DNA of 64,000 bases from Algibacter lectus (GTDB taxonomy: Bacteria > Bacteroidota > Bacteroidia > Flavobacteriales > Flavobacteriaceae): the NCBI RefSeq assembly GCF_900112395.1, contig NZ_FOLN01000006.1, forward strand, positions 1 through 64,000. Reading direction: 5' to 3'. Under the pieces are notes generated by a model. It worked only from the letters and a program-made list of their open reading frames with translations. It was not told the origin of the DNA and did no database searches. Numbering within the stretch: position 1 is the stretch's first letter; each line of letters starts with the position of its first letter. The translations under genes were made by a program, and so were the position numbers. This document shows, piece after piece, positions 54,048 to 62,636 of this stretch.

Positions 54048-55610
54048 TTAGTTGTTTTTATTGAGAGCTACTTGATACATCTCCTCTGTTTTTGCTCTTA
54101 ATTTTTCTAAAACAGCAGTATACTCTGGATTATTAAATAAATTATTTTGTTCAGAAGGATCCTTAATCACATCATAAAGTTCCTCAATTTTAGGTGTATG
54201 TTCGTAGTAAACAATATATTTCCATTGCTCTGTACGCACGCCTCTGCTTCTATATGATTTGTTATTTTCTATTAAATTTTGATTTAATTCGTCTACATTG
54301 TCTTTATAGCGTTCTTGAAACATAGCGGCCAAAAACAAATCTTCCATAAACACGGTATCTCGCCATTGCGACATGTCTTCAGTTTTACTTAAAACCTTAC
54401 TAATATCTCGACCTTGCATACTTTTTGGCACTTGTAAACCTGCCATAGAAACAATTGTAGGCGCCATATCTACTGAAGAAATTAAAGCCTTTTCACGTCT
54501 CTGACGTTTAGATTCCGACATACGTCCGTCATAAATAATAAGAGGAGCCTTAACAGATTCATCATACAAAAGGCATTTATCAAAAAGCCCGTGAGAACCT
54601 TGAAAACGACCGTTATCACTGGTATAGATAATAACGGTATTTTCTAACATGTTCTTCTCTTTTAGTTTTTCAACCAAAAAGCCAACTTGTTCATCTACAG
54701 TATAACCCTGTGTTGCAAAACGACGTACAAGCCTTTGATACATTTCGGGTGTAGATGAGCGTTTTTTATGCAAATACACACCTCTTGCATTTTCTTTAAC
54801 TACTGTTGGTAAAACAGGATTATCGCCCTCTACCCAATTGTCTGGCGCTTCCATTTCTACCTCTTTAAATTGCTCGAAATGCGGCATATATACATCCTTA
54901 TCGTTATCATGCTTTACTGCATAAAAGCTAACCGACAAACAAAATGGTTGATCCTCTGGCTGTGTGTCTATAAAACGCATCATGGCTTCTCCCGTTCTTA
55001 AGGTTCTTCCTGAGTTTTGTCGCCCTTCTTTATAAATATTTTTCAATTCTACATCGTCTTCTGGCCAGGTAACATGCCCTTTTCTATCACGTGTTTCACT
55101 TCCTGCAAAAAAATCAAAAACACCACCCATATGTTCTTTATAGAATTGCTCTTTTGGCATACTTGGTCGTGTAGCTTCATCTGTTACTGTAAATCCGACC
55201 TTACCGATAAAACCCGTTCTATAACCCGCATTTTTAAGTAATGCGGGGTAACTTTTACTAAAATCATTTTGCGATAACGTATAATCGTCTGGAGCTACAA
55301 AACTTACTCTATGATTTGAATTATACCTTCCCGTTAACATAGTTACTCGACTCGGCATACAAATAGCCACAGCATAAAACGCCTGATCGAACACCACACC
55401 TTCGGCTGCCAATTTATCTATATTAGGCGTATTAAATTCCGGTTTCCCGTAAACTCCCATATTATCCCAACGTTGATCATCAGTCATTAAAAAAATAATA
55501 TTGGGTTTAGGTTTAGCTTCCGAAGCTTTATTAATTTTTGATTGACCACTCGTCATTAAAGACAAAAGCATCACTAAAGCAATGGATGAAATTTGTTTTA
55601 AACTATGCAT
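54048..55610 (-). CDS. S1-family sulfatase (Cys type, CMPSR)
   Basis: A 520-residue secreted enzyme (signal ending ...MTSGQS). It has FLMTDDQRWDNMG, Cys84 in AICMPSRVTMLTGRYNSNH, and YTSDNGRFQGSHGLFDK. CMPSR with the MTDDQRWDN start marks a different S1 branch from the other four sulfatases, some members of which are iduronate- or heparan-type. It lies 17 bp downstream of the unclassified glycosidase, in the GH95-led transcript. Confidence 0.85.
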   Translation of the reverse strand: MHSLKQISSIALVMLLSLMTSGQSKINKASEAKPKPNIIFLMTDDQRWDNMGVYGKPEFNTPNIDKLAAEGVVFDQAFYAVAICMPSRVTMLTGRYNSNHRVSFVAPDDYTLSQNDFSKSYPALLKNAGYRTGFIGKVGFTVTDEATRPSMPKEQFYKEHMGGVFDFFAGSETRDRKGHVTWPEDDVELKNIYKEGRQNSGRTLRTGEAMMRFIDTQPEDQPFCLSVSFYAVKHDNDKDVYMPHFEQFKEVEMEAPDNWVEGDNPVLPTVVKENARGVYLHKKRSSTPEMYQRLVRRFATQGYTVDEQVGFLVEKLKEKNMLENTVIIYTSDNGRFQGSHGLFDKCLLYDESVKAPLIIYDGRMSESKRQRREKALISSVDMAPTIVSMAGLQVPKSMQGRDISKVLSKTEDMSQWRDTVFMEDLFLAAMFQERYKDNVDELNQNLIENNKSYRSRGVRTEQWKYIVYYEHTPKIEELYDVIKDPSEQNNLFNNPEYTAVLEKLRAKTEEMYQVALNKNN

Positions 55611-55627
55611 AATTTATTTTCCTAATA

Positions 55628-57292
55628 TTAATATTTAGTTCTCAACTCGTTAATTTTTTTATCAGCATTATTAGAAATGTGGCGATCGTATTTTTGGGTA
55701 TAAAGTGTCGCTACCGACGGATATTGCTGCGGAAGTTTATTGTAATGCCTCCAAGCTTTATCATAAGCTTTAATCCATTTTTTAACAGCCTTGGCATCAC
55801 CTTGTTTTTCAGCATCGGCCATGTTAACAATAATTCGGTATATTTTATAAAGTCTTAATCCATATTCCGAAGAACCTATAGCATGATTTTTAGTCGCTTC
55901 ACTATCCCATTTAATAGATTTTGCCAGCTTAACAATCGTTTTCCATTTGGCAACAGATTCATCTTTTTGCTCTAAATTTCGCTTACGCTCCACTTCTCCT
56001 TTTACAGCACCCGGCCAAGCAATTCCCTGATCTCTTGTCCACCAAGGATTCATATCTCTAAACGTACTATTTCTACCTCGCACTACAGCTTCAGCAGAAA
56101 GCAAACACAGTTCTCTAAATTTAGCAACATCTTCACCTTCCAACTTTAAACGTTCGGTAGCATATCTATTAAAAATAAACTCCTCACTTTTATTGGTATT
56201 TTGCCCCCATTGTGCCATAACCCATGCGTTTAAATCGCACCACATTTCACTTTTAATATAAGGACCTTCCCAGCCACCGCCACGAGACCACGTCCAAATA
56301 CCGGCATACAAATTGGGTCTTTTTTCAACAAACTCGCTAATACTATTTATTTGTTCTTTAGGCATCGATGCATGTTCCTCAAAACCATCTATAACACCGT
56401 TTGCGATGTAATTAGGGTAAGCACCTTTCCCCTCATATTCACGTGCTGACTGAACTTCTATAATTTGACGATGACGTCCCTGACCAATCACCTTACTAAA
56501 TGCGTTAGATCTATGAAAATCGCCCTCACAATGTTTTATACTAATTACCAAATTATCGTGAGGCTCAATGGCATCACTAACTTCCAAATAATCTTTTATA
56601 TTTTTATCGAAGGCAATCCATGTTCGAAAAATAAGCTGCTTGTTTCGTTTCTCGCAAATCTCCTCCTTAAGAATTTTCATTAAAGGAATAATAGTCTTTT
56701 CGGGGCTTTTTTTATTTTCGATAGCACCTTGATGATAGGGTGCATCGTGCAAATAAGTTTCCCCAATACGCACCACCAAACCATCCAAATCTGGAAATTG
56801 ATCGAACATTTCGTTAATTTGAGCTCGAATAAATTTTTCCGTTAAGGCATTATTTGGATCTCCAAAAGTGTTTTCTATACCAAATTTTTCTATTAAACGC
56901 TTCGGAAATAAAACCAAATCAGACATGGCATAAATAGCCATATCTTGTGCTTTACTCTTCGCATGCATCTCTTTAATTTGTGCAGCCTTAGCATCTACCC
57001 ATGCGCGTTCCTCTGAACCTTTTGGTAAAATGTCTGGGTCTACAGATTCCCAATTTATCGCTAATGCTGGAGATTCAAACAGAAAATAAACCTTACCATT
57101 ATAACCCATTTCTTTTATAACCGCAGGATCATTATAGGCCGATTGATAAGGTGCTTCACCAGGATTATGATGAACCATATCTAATATTAAAGGTGAAGCA
57201 ACATCAATCTGAGCCAAAACATTCGTGCTAAAAACACTCACCAACACTAAAAATGTTAAACTGAAATAATTTTTTAAACTTAATTTTTTCAT
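55628..57292 (-). CDS. Secreted TIM-barrel-like glycosidase of uncertain family (alpha-glucuronidase-like)
   Basis: A 554-residue protein with signal peptide (...FSTNVLAQ). Alternating beta/alpha segments read like a TIM barrel: PLILDMVHHN, YNGKVYFLFE, DMAIYAMSDL, DGLVVRIGETY, QLIFRTWIAF, NLVISIKHCEGD, QIIEVQSAREYEG and GIWTWSRGGGWEG. Glu178 in VVRIGETY is a candidate catalytic residue. The helical C-terminus with WVMAQWGQNTNKSEEFIFNRYATE resembles the C-terminal part of GH67/GH115 alpha-glucuronidases. I cannot place it in a known family with confidence. A role in glucuronic-acid removal is inference. Confidence 0.55.
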   Translation of the reverse strand: MKKLSLKNYFSLTFLVLVSVFSTNVLAQIDVASPLILDMVHHNPGEAPYQSAYNDPAVIKEMGYNGKVYFLFESPALAINWESVDPDILPKGSEERAWVDAKAAQIKEMHAKSKAQDMAIYAMSDLVLFPKRLIEKFGIENTFGDPNNALTEKFIRAQINEMFDQFPDLDGLVVRIGETYLHDAPYHQGAIENKKSPEKTIIPLMKILKEEICEKRNKQLIFRTWIAFDKNIKDYLEVSDAIEPHDNLVISIKHCEGDFHRSNAFSKVIGQGRHRQIIEVQSAREYEGKGAYPNYIANGVIDGFEEHASMPKEQINSISEFVEKRPNLYAGIWTWSRGGGWEGPYIKSEMWCDLNAWVMAQWGQNTNKSEEFIFNRYATERLKLEGEDVAKFRELCLLSAEAVVRGRNSTFRDMNPWWTRDQGIAWPGAVKGEVERKRNLEQKDESVAKWKTIVKLAKSIKWDSEATKNHAIGSSEYGLRLYKIYRIIVNMADAEKQGDAKAVKKWIKAYDKAWRHYNKLPQQYPSVATLYTQKYDRHISNNADKKINELRTKY

Positions 57293-57339
57293 TGATATAA
57301 AATTTATTTAAAAGAGATCTTAAATGATTCTCAGGTACT

Positions 57340-57347
57340 CAAACATA
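57340..57347 (-). promoter_or_regulatory. Possible internal promoter (-7 box TATGTTTG)
   Basis: On the minus strand TATGTTTG is an exact TAnnTTTG match 48 bp upstream of the start at 57292, in the 147-bp gap after GH95. No good -33 element was found. It could allow the downstream genes to be transcribed separately from GH95. A lone match of this kind in AT-rich DNA may be chance. Confidence 0.35.
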
Positions 57348-57439
57348 GAAATTTATAGTTCGTTTCGATTATTAATTCGACCAATAACTTCTGTTTTCAC
57401 ACAATCAACACCTCTTTTTAACACCTAATTCTAAACATT

Positions 57440-59938
57440 TTATTTTCCAACCAAAATAATCTCCTCACCTACTTTTGTTTCTATATCAAACAAGTACGAT
57501 TTTTTCAAAGTCACCCCCTCTAATTTAGCTTCTTTAGAAACTAATGGTTGTTTAATTTCTGGTACGCTATAAAATGTATTTGAGTTTGTTGCTAATGCCG
57601 TTTTAAGCATTTTACCTCCTTCTAAAATCAGTTTATTATAAGCTCTAATACGTAAGTTTCCTCCTAAATTAGATTTTATCACAGTCTTTACTATTTCTCC
57701 ATTTTCCCATTCTAAATTTGTGATTTCAAAACCACCTCTTGCACGTAATCCTTTCACTCTGCCATCTTTCCAAACATCTGGAAGTGAAGGAATTAAATGA
57801 ATTGCGCCGTCATGGCTTTGTACTAACATTTCGGTTAAACCGGAAGTAAAACCAAAATTTCCGTCAATTTGAAACGGTGGATGTGCATCTAACATGTTAG
57901 CATAAGTACCACCACCTTTTGGTGAATCTGGACGGCCAACTAACTTTATTTGATCGCCCATAAGTTTATAAGCATGATTGCCATCTAATAAACGTGCCCA
58001 TAAATTTATTTTCCAGTTCATAGACCATCCTGTTGATGGATCACCTCTTTGGATTAGCGTGTTTTTAGCACCTTCAAATAATTCTGAATTTCTATAAGGT
58101 GAAATTAGGTTAGAAGGATACAATCCGTATAAATGTGATACATGACGGTGTTTATCTTCCGGGTCGTCTAAATCTTCCATCCATTCTTGGAGCTGATTGT
58201 ATTTACCAACTTGCATTGGTGGTAATTTAGAAAGTGCCACCTCCATTTTTGGAATTAAATTAGAATCGACATCTAATAATTTTGCAGCAGCAATAGTTTT
58301 AGTTAAAATATCGTAAACCAATTGATTATCCATGGTTGTACCAGCTTCAATATTCACGCCTTTATCACGTCCTTTTGGCCCGTGTTCCGGCGAAATAGTT
58401 GGCAACATAATTAACCATCCATTATCGGGCTCTTCTGTTAAAAAACTCAAGCAAAACTCCGAAGCACCTTTCATTGCAGGATATACAGAACGTAAATACT
58501 CCAAATCGCCATTAAACATAAATTTCTCCCATAAATGCTGACTTAACCATGTACCTCCTGTTGGCCACATGCCCCAAGTTGCCCCATCTACAGGCCCTGC
58601 AATACGCCATAAATCGGTATTGTGGTGCGTTACCCAACCATCGGCTCCGTACATAACTTCTGCGGTTTCTTTACCTGCTTCAGAAAGTTCTCGAACCATT
58701 TGAATAAGCGGCTCATGCATTTCGGATAAGTTAGTCACCTCAGCCGGCCAATAATTCATTTGAGTGTTAATATTTACCGTGTAAGCACTTTTCCATGGTG
58801 GTGTTAATTGATTACACCATAAGCCTTGTAAATTTCCAGGTTGCCCTCCTGGTTGCGATGAAGAAATTAATAAATAACGTCCAAATTGAAAATATAAAGC
58901 TGCCAATGCAGGATCGTTACCTGTACTGAATTCTTTAATTCTAACATCTGTTGCGTTATTTATAGAATCTGTAACACCTAAATCTAACTCAACTCTTTTA
59001 AAATATTTTTGATAGAAAGCTGTATGATCTTTTAGTAATTGATGGTAAGCTTTATTTTCCGCTTTAGCGATATAATCCGCAGCTCGTTTATGTGGATCTG
59101 CACTTATATCTTGATAATTAACAAAGTTAGTAGCTATTGAAATAAATAGCGTTACACTGTTCGCTCTAGAAACTACCAATTGTTCAGCTTTCGCAGATGT
59201 TTTCCCGCCTTCTTGTAAAATCTTTAAACGAGATTCAAATTCTACCTGTCCTTTTGTTGGTGTTCCATCTTTTATACGTTTGCTAATACGGTCGCTACTA
59301 AGCCCTGTCATTTTTAAGATATTGTTATCCTCAGTAGATATTGAAACCATTGCAGGTTCTGGTCGGTCCATACTAGCAGAAAAACTAATCTTTCCGTTTT
59401 CGCTAGCCGATAATTTTATCACAATAACCTGATCGGTAAACGATGTGAAAATTTCACGTTTATAGTTTACATCACCAACAGTATAAGTGGTTGTATTAAC
59501 TGCGTTTTCAATATCGAGCTCGCGGTGGTAATTAGAAAAATTATCATGATTTTCAAAATTCAACCTTAAATTACCAACCGTTTCGTAAGGCATACCATGA
59601 GATTTTTTCGAAATAAAATCTTTATCAGCCAAACGGTGCGCTTCCGTATATTTTTTATCAAAAAGTAATGTTCGTATTTCAGACAAAGACGTTTTAGCTG
59701 CTGCATTATCATTTCTATGCGGACCACCAGCCCAAAGTGTATTTTCGTTAAGTTGAATATTTTCGTTTACCGGATTCCCAAAAACCATAGCACCTAATCG
59801 GCCATTTCCTAATGGTAAAGCTTCATTCCAATCTGCAGCCGGAGCATTGTACCAAAGTTTGTTTTTATTATTATTTTGAGCAACACAAGTTCCAATTCCG
59901 ATACAAATTAAAATAAAAGTATTTAATATAATTTTCAT
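57440..59938 (-). CDS. GH95 alpha-L-fucosidase
   Basis: An 832-residue protein with signal peptide (ILICIGIGTCVAQ). The N-terminal beta-domain (LWYNAPAADWNEALPLGNGRLGAMVFG) leads to an (alpha/alpha)6 catalytic barrel. The active site appears as Asn389 and Asn391 in VNINTQMNYWP, Glu518 in TISPEHGP and Asp692 in FQIDGNFGFTSG, matching the known Asn/Glu/Asp set of the Bifidobacterium GH95 fucosidase. It releases alpha-1,2-type L-fucose or L-galactose and links the degradation cluster to the fucose operon. It is the first gene of its transcript, with the 21-bp repeats upstream. Confidence 0.88.
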   Translation of the reverse strand: MKIILNTFILICIGIGTCVAQNNNKNKLWYNAPAADWNEALPLGNGRLGAMVFGNPVNENIQLNENTLWAGGPHRNDNAAAKTSLSEIRTLLFDKKYTEAHRLADKDFISKKSHGMPYETVGNLRLNFENHDNFSNYHRELDIENAVNTTTYTVGDVNYKREIFTSFTDQVIVIKLSASENGKISFSASMDRPEPAMVSISTEDNNILKMTGLSSDRISKRIKDGTPTKGQVEFESRLKILQEGGKTSAKAEQLVVSRANSVTLFISIATNFVNYQDISADPHKRAADYIAKAENKAYHQLLKDHTAFYQKYFKRVELDLGVTDSINNATDVRIKEFSTGNDPALAALYFQFGRYLLISSSQPGGQPGNLQGLWCNQLTPPWKSAYTVNINTQMNYWPAEVTNLSEMHEPLIQMVRELSEAGKETAEVMYGADGWVTHHNTDLWRIAGPVDGATWGMWPTGGTWLSQHLWEKFMFNGDLEYLRSVYPAMKGASEFCLSFLTEEPDNGWLIMLPTISPEHGPKGRDKGVNIEAGTTMDNQLVYDILTKTIAAAKLLDVDSNLIPKMEVALSKLPPMQVGKYNQLQEWMEDLDDPEDKHRHVSHLYGLYPSNLISPYRNSELFEGAKNTLIQRGDPSTGWSMNWKINLWARLLDGNHAYKLMGDQIKLVGRPDSPKGGGTYANMLDAHPPFQIDGNFGFTSGLTEMLVQSHDGAIHLIPSLPDVWKDGRVKGLRARGGFEITNLEWENGEIVKTVIKSNLGGNLRIRAYNKLILEGGKMLKTALATNSNTFYSVPEIKQPLVSKEAKLEGVTLKKSYLFDIETKVGEEIILVGK

Positions 59939-59977
59939 CCGTTTTACTTTTAGCTATGGTTTAGTTGTAATTTTTAA

Positions 59978-60041
59978 CGAAAATAATATTTACAGGATTT
60001 TATAGTATAAACTATGGTTTCATCCATATAAACTATAACTC
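59978..60041 (-). promoter_or_regulatory. Direct-repeat operator pair and -7 box, unit 6 (GH95 transcript)
   Basis: Half-sites start at 60006 (TATAAACTATGGTTT) and 60027 (TATAAACTATAACTC), 21 bp apart, with the first nine bases identical. On the minus strand TATTTTCG (plus 59978-59985), one base from TAnnTTTG, follows 20 bp after the nearer half-site. The coding start is at 59938. Confidence 0.65.
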
Positions 60042-60113
60042 ATTTAGTGTTATTGGCCGTGTATTGTATACTTCGCCCCATGTAATAAGATGTATTTAAA
60101 AATGCTTTTAGTC

Positions 60114-60145
60114 AATAAAAAAACCTCACTTTGTAAGTGAGGTTT
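60114..60145 (-). terminator. Strong hairpin, probable second terminator
   Basis: AAACCTCACTT at 60121-60131 and AAGTGAGGTTT at 60135-60145 form a perfect 11-bp stem with a 3-base loop. On the minus strand it is followed by a T-run (TTTTTTTATTG). It lies beyond the pyrF terminator and upstream of the GH95 promoter, and could insulate the cluster. Confidence 0.7.
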
Positions 60146-60174
60146 ATTAAATATCAATACACTCAATAATTACT

Positions 60175-60218
60175 AAAAAAACAAAACAGCTACCTTTTAA
60201 ATAAAAGATGGCTGTTTT
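60175..60218 (-). terminator. Rho-independent terminator of pyrF
   Basis: The arms 60183-60198 and 60203-60218 (outer part AAAACAGC with GCTGTTTT) form a 16-bp stem with one mismatch and one G-U pair. On the minus strand it is followed by a T-rich tract. It lies about 22 bp after the pyrF stop at 60240. Confidence 0.7.
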
Positions 60219-60239
60219 TATAAAATTATAAAATGCGTT

Positions 60240-61052
60240 TTATTCTAAAATCGCTTTCATGTCTTGTTGAAGTATTTCTGCACTTTTAGCAGCGGCTTCT
60301 GCAAAATCTTCGTTTTGAGATGCATAAATAATGCCTCTCGAAGAATTAATTAATAAGCCAACATTGTCCGTCATACCATATTTACATACGTCTTGCAAAT
60401 TTCCGCCTTGAGCGCCAACACCAGGAACGAGTAAAAAACTATTTGGAATAATTTTTCTAATATCGGCAAAGTATTCTGCTTTGGTTGCTCCAACAACATA
60501 CATTAAATTCTCGGCGTTTGTCCACGTTTTAGACGTTTCTAAAACCTGTTTATAAAGCTCTTTTCCATCAACCGTTTTCGTTTGAAAATCGAAAGCTCCA
60601 GCATTAGAGGTTAAAGCCAACATAATAGTATGTTTATCTTTAAAAGCTAAAAACGGCTCCACAGAATCTTTTCCCATATATGGTGCTACAGTAACCGAAT
60701 CGAATGCTAAATCTTCAAAAAATGCTTTAGCATACATAGTACTTGTGTTACCGATATCGCCACGTTTTGCATCGGCAATAGTGAAAATCTCAGGATACTT
60801 TTCATTTAAATATTTAATAGTTTTCTCTAAAGATTTCCAGCCTTTAATACCATAAGCCTCGTAGAAAGCCGTGTTTGGTTTATAGGCAACACACAAATGA
60901 TGTGTGGCATCGATAATAGCCTTATTGAAAGTAAAAATAGGATCTTCTTCTTTTAAAAGGTGTTGAGGTATTTTGTTTAAATCCACATCTAAACCTATAC
61001 ATAAAAAAGTTTTTTTCTTCTGAATTTGTTCAATAAGCTGCTTTGTTGTCAT
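60240..61052 (-). CDS. pyrF: Orotidine 5'-phosphate decarboxylase (type 2)
   Basis: A 270-residue decarboxylase making UMP from OMP, the last step of de novo pyrimidine synthesis. The catalytic DxKxxD motif is Asp94, Lys96 and Asp99 in [12 protein letters not shown], with GLDVD at residues 20-24 and VPGVGAQGG near residue 208 binding the phosphate. The length and motifs mark the type 2 subfamily (about 270 residues), not the 230-residue type 1 of E. coli. It ends at a clear terminator. It is housekeeping and unrelated to the glycan cluster. Confidence 0.95.
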   Translation of the reverse strand: MTTKQLIEQIQKKKTFLCIGLDVDLNKIPQHLLKEEDPIFTFNKAIIDATHHLCVAYKPNTAFYEAYGIKGWKSLEKTIKYLNEKYPEIFTIADAKRGDIGNTSTMYAKAFFEDLAFDSVTVAPYMGKDSVEPFLAFKDKHTIMLALTSNAGAFDFQTKTVDGKELYKQVLETSKTWTNAENLMYVVGATKAEYFADIRKIIPNSFLLVPGVGAQGGNLQDVCKYGMTDNVGLLINSSRGIIYASQNEDFAEAAAKSAEILQQDMKAILE

Positions 61053-61152
61053 CCTAACTTAATATTCCTTAAAAGGAAATTACTATTTAATATTAAACTC
61101 GACGTACTGTAAATTTCATGTTAGTTTTAACACCAACATAGCAGTACATATT

Positions 61153-62229
61153 CTAAATGATATCGGTATTTGCTTTTAATTTCTCTGTGTTTTCAGCTAA
61201 CATTAATTCGTCAAGAATTTTTTGAATATCACCGTTTACAATATTTGATAGATCGTAAAGCGTTAATCCAATTCTATGATCGGTTACACGACCTTGCGAG
61301 TAATTGTACGTTCTAATTTTAGCAGATCTATCTCCCGAAGATACCATACTACCACGTTTAGCAGCATCGGCTTCGTTCTTTTTAGCCAATTCCATTTCGT
61401 AAAGACGAGAACGTAATACTTTAAAGGCTTTTTCTTTATTTTTATGTTGCGATTTTTGATCCTGACATTGCGCCACTAACCCTGTAGGTATGTGAGTTAA
61501 ACGTACCGCAGAATAAGTTGTATTTACCGATTGCCCACCTGGTCCAGATGAACAGAAAAAGTCGATTCGAACTTCTTTTGGGTTAATCTCTACATCAAAT
61601 TCTTCCGCTTCTGGAAAAACCATAACCGTTGCTGCACTAGTGTGTACACGGCCTTGAGTTTCTGTTTGCGGCACACGTTGTACACGGTGTACTCCGGCTT
61701 CAAACTTTAAGGTTCCATAAACATCTTCACCCGAAACTTCGAACTGAATCTCTTTAAAACCGCCATTTGTACCTTCACTAAAATCTACAGTATCTACACG
61801 CCAGCCTCTACTTTCGCAATACTTACTGTACATTCTAAATAAATCTCCTGCAAAAATACTCGCTTCATCACCACCGGTTCCGGCACGTAATTCTACTACA
61901 GCATTTTTAGAGTCTTCAGGATCTTTAGGAATTAAGAGAACTTTTATTTCTTCTTCTAACTTAGGGATACCAACTTTAGCTTCTTCCAACTGCATTTTGG
62001 CCATATCAACCATTTCGGCATCACTACCGTCTGCAATTATTTCTTCAGCTTCAGCTAAATTATTAGTAAACTCTATATATTCCTCACGTTTATCCATAAG
62101 GATACGTAAATCTTTGTATTCTTTATTAAGCTCTACATAACGCTTTTGATCGGTGATGATATCTGGTTGGATAATTAAATCGCTAACCTCATCAAAACGT
62201 TGTTTTACTATTTGTAACTTCTCTAACAT
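61153..62229 (-). CDS. prfA: Peptide chain release factor 1
   Basis: A 358-residue class I release factor. The peptidyl-hydrolysis motif GGQ is at residues 231-233 ([12 protein letters not shown]), and the stop-codon recognition region has the RF1-type PxT (Pro187-Gln-Thr189 in RVPQTE) rather than the SPF of RF2. It recognises UAA and UAG. It lies 100 bp upstream of pyrF on the same strand, and the two could be co-transcribed. Confidence 0.95.
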   Translation of the reverse strand: MLEKLQIVKQRFDEVSDLIIQPDIITDQKRYVELNKEYKDLRILMDKREEYIEFTNNLAEAEEIIADGSDAEMVDMAKMQLEEAKVGIPKLEEEIKVLLIPKDPEDSKNAVVELRAGTGGDEASIFAGDLFRMYSKYCESRGWRVDTVDFSEGTNGGFKEIQFEVSGEDVYGTLKFEAGVHRVQRVPQTETQGRVHTSAATVMVFPEAEEFDVEINPKEVRIDFFCSSGPGGQSVNTTYSAVRLTHIPTGLVAQCQDQKSQHKNKEKAFKVLRSRLYEMELAKKNEADAAKRGSMVSSGDRSAKIRTYNYSQGRVTDHRIGLTLYDLSNIVNGDIQKILDELMLAENTEKLKANTDII

Positions 62230-62250
62230 CTGCCTTATTTAATTGGAAAT

Positions 62251-62279
62251 CAAAAATACAATAAATTATGAATTTTCAA
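62251..62279 (-). promoter_or_regulatory. Promoter of prfA
   Basis: On the minus strand TATTTTTG (plus 62251-62258) is an exact TAnnTTTG box 21 bp from the prfA ATG. A TTG (plus 62277-62279) lies 18 bp further upstream, which fits the Bacteroidota -33/-7 spacing. Confidence 0.55.
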
Positions 62280-62348
62280 TGACTACATGACATGGAACTA
62301 ACGTAACTTTAAAAATAATTTATGTTTTTTCACGTTATAGGCCATACT

Positions 62349-62636
62349 ATGCAACAATTATCTGCTTTATTTATATTTTACCGGCCATATATGTTATGGT
62401 CTTTTGGTGTAAATATACTTTTTGCTATTATGGGCTATAGTCTAATTCCTATATTTATAATAAAATTAATTCTGATTGCTTTTTTGTGGTATTTAATGAA
62501 TGAAACCAACGCTAAACGCAAATTGACATTCTATAAAAACTTGGGCCTTTCAACTTTAAAACTCTTTGGTTGTGTATTTATTATCGATTTAATTTTAAGT
62601 CTGCCTTTTCTTTTAATTTTGAAAGAATTTATATGA
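62349..62636 (+). CDS. Small membrane protein coupled to ABC ATPase
   Basis: A hydrophobic protein of about 95 residues with three likely membrane segments (LWSFGVNILFAIMGYSLIPI, FIIKLILIAFLWYLM, LFGCVFIIDLILSLPFLLIL). The ATG at 62349 is preferred to 62322, because the TAnnTTTN-like boxes (62304-62311 and 62321-62328) would leave no leader for the upstream start. Its stop TGA overlaps the ATG of the ABC ATPase (ATGA). This suggests it is the membrane partner of the ATPase, although it is shorter than usual permeases. Function is unknown. Confidence 0.6.
   Translation: MQQLSALFIFYRPYMLWSFGVNILFAIMGYSLIPIFIIKLILIAFLWYLMNETNAKRKLTFYKNLGLSTLKLFGCVFIIDLILSLPFLLILKEFI

Larger units (their letters stand above)
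59939..60239. other. Intergenic region with operator and two terminators, no gene
   Basis: This 301-bp spacer marks the boundary between the glycan cluster and the housekeeping genes. It holds the direct-repeat operator of the GH95 transcript and two strong hairpins (60114-60145 and 60175-60218). No protein-like frame was found. Confidence 0.65.

Noticed and set aside
57347-57365. A seventh copy of the direct repeat upstream of the unclassified glycosidase
   Set aside because: Only the second half of one half-site (TATAGTTCGTTT) matches, and nothing fits 21 bp on either side.
9646-59938. Reading the cluster as an ulvan or L-rhamnose locus
   Set aside because: GH39, sulfatases and a RhaM-type mutarotase would fit, but there is no GH78, GH88/GH105 or recognisable ulvan lyase, while FucP and GH95 point to fucose.
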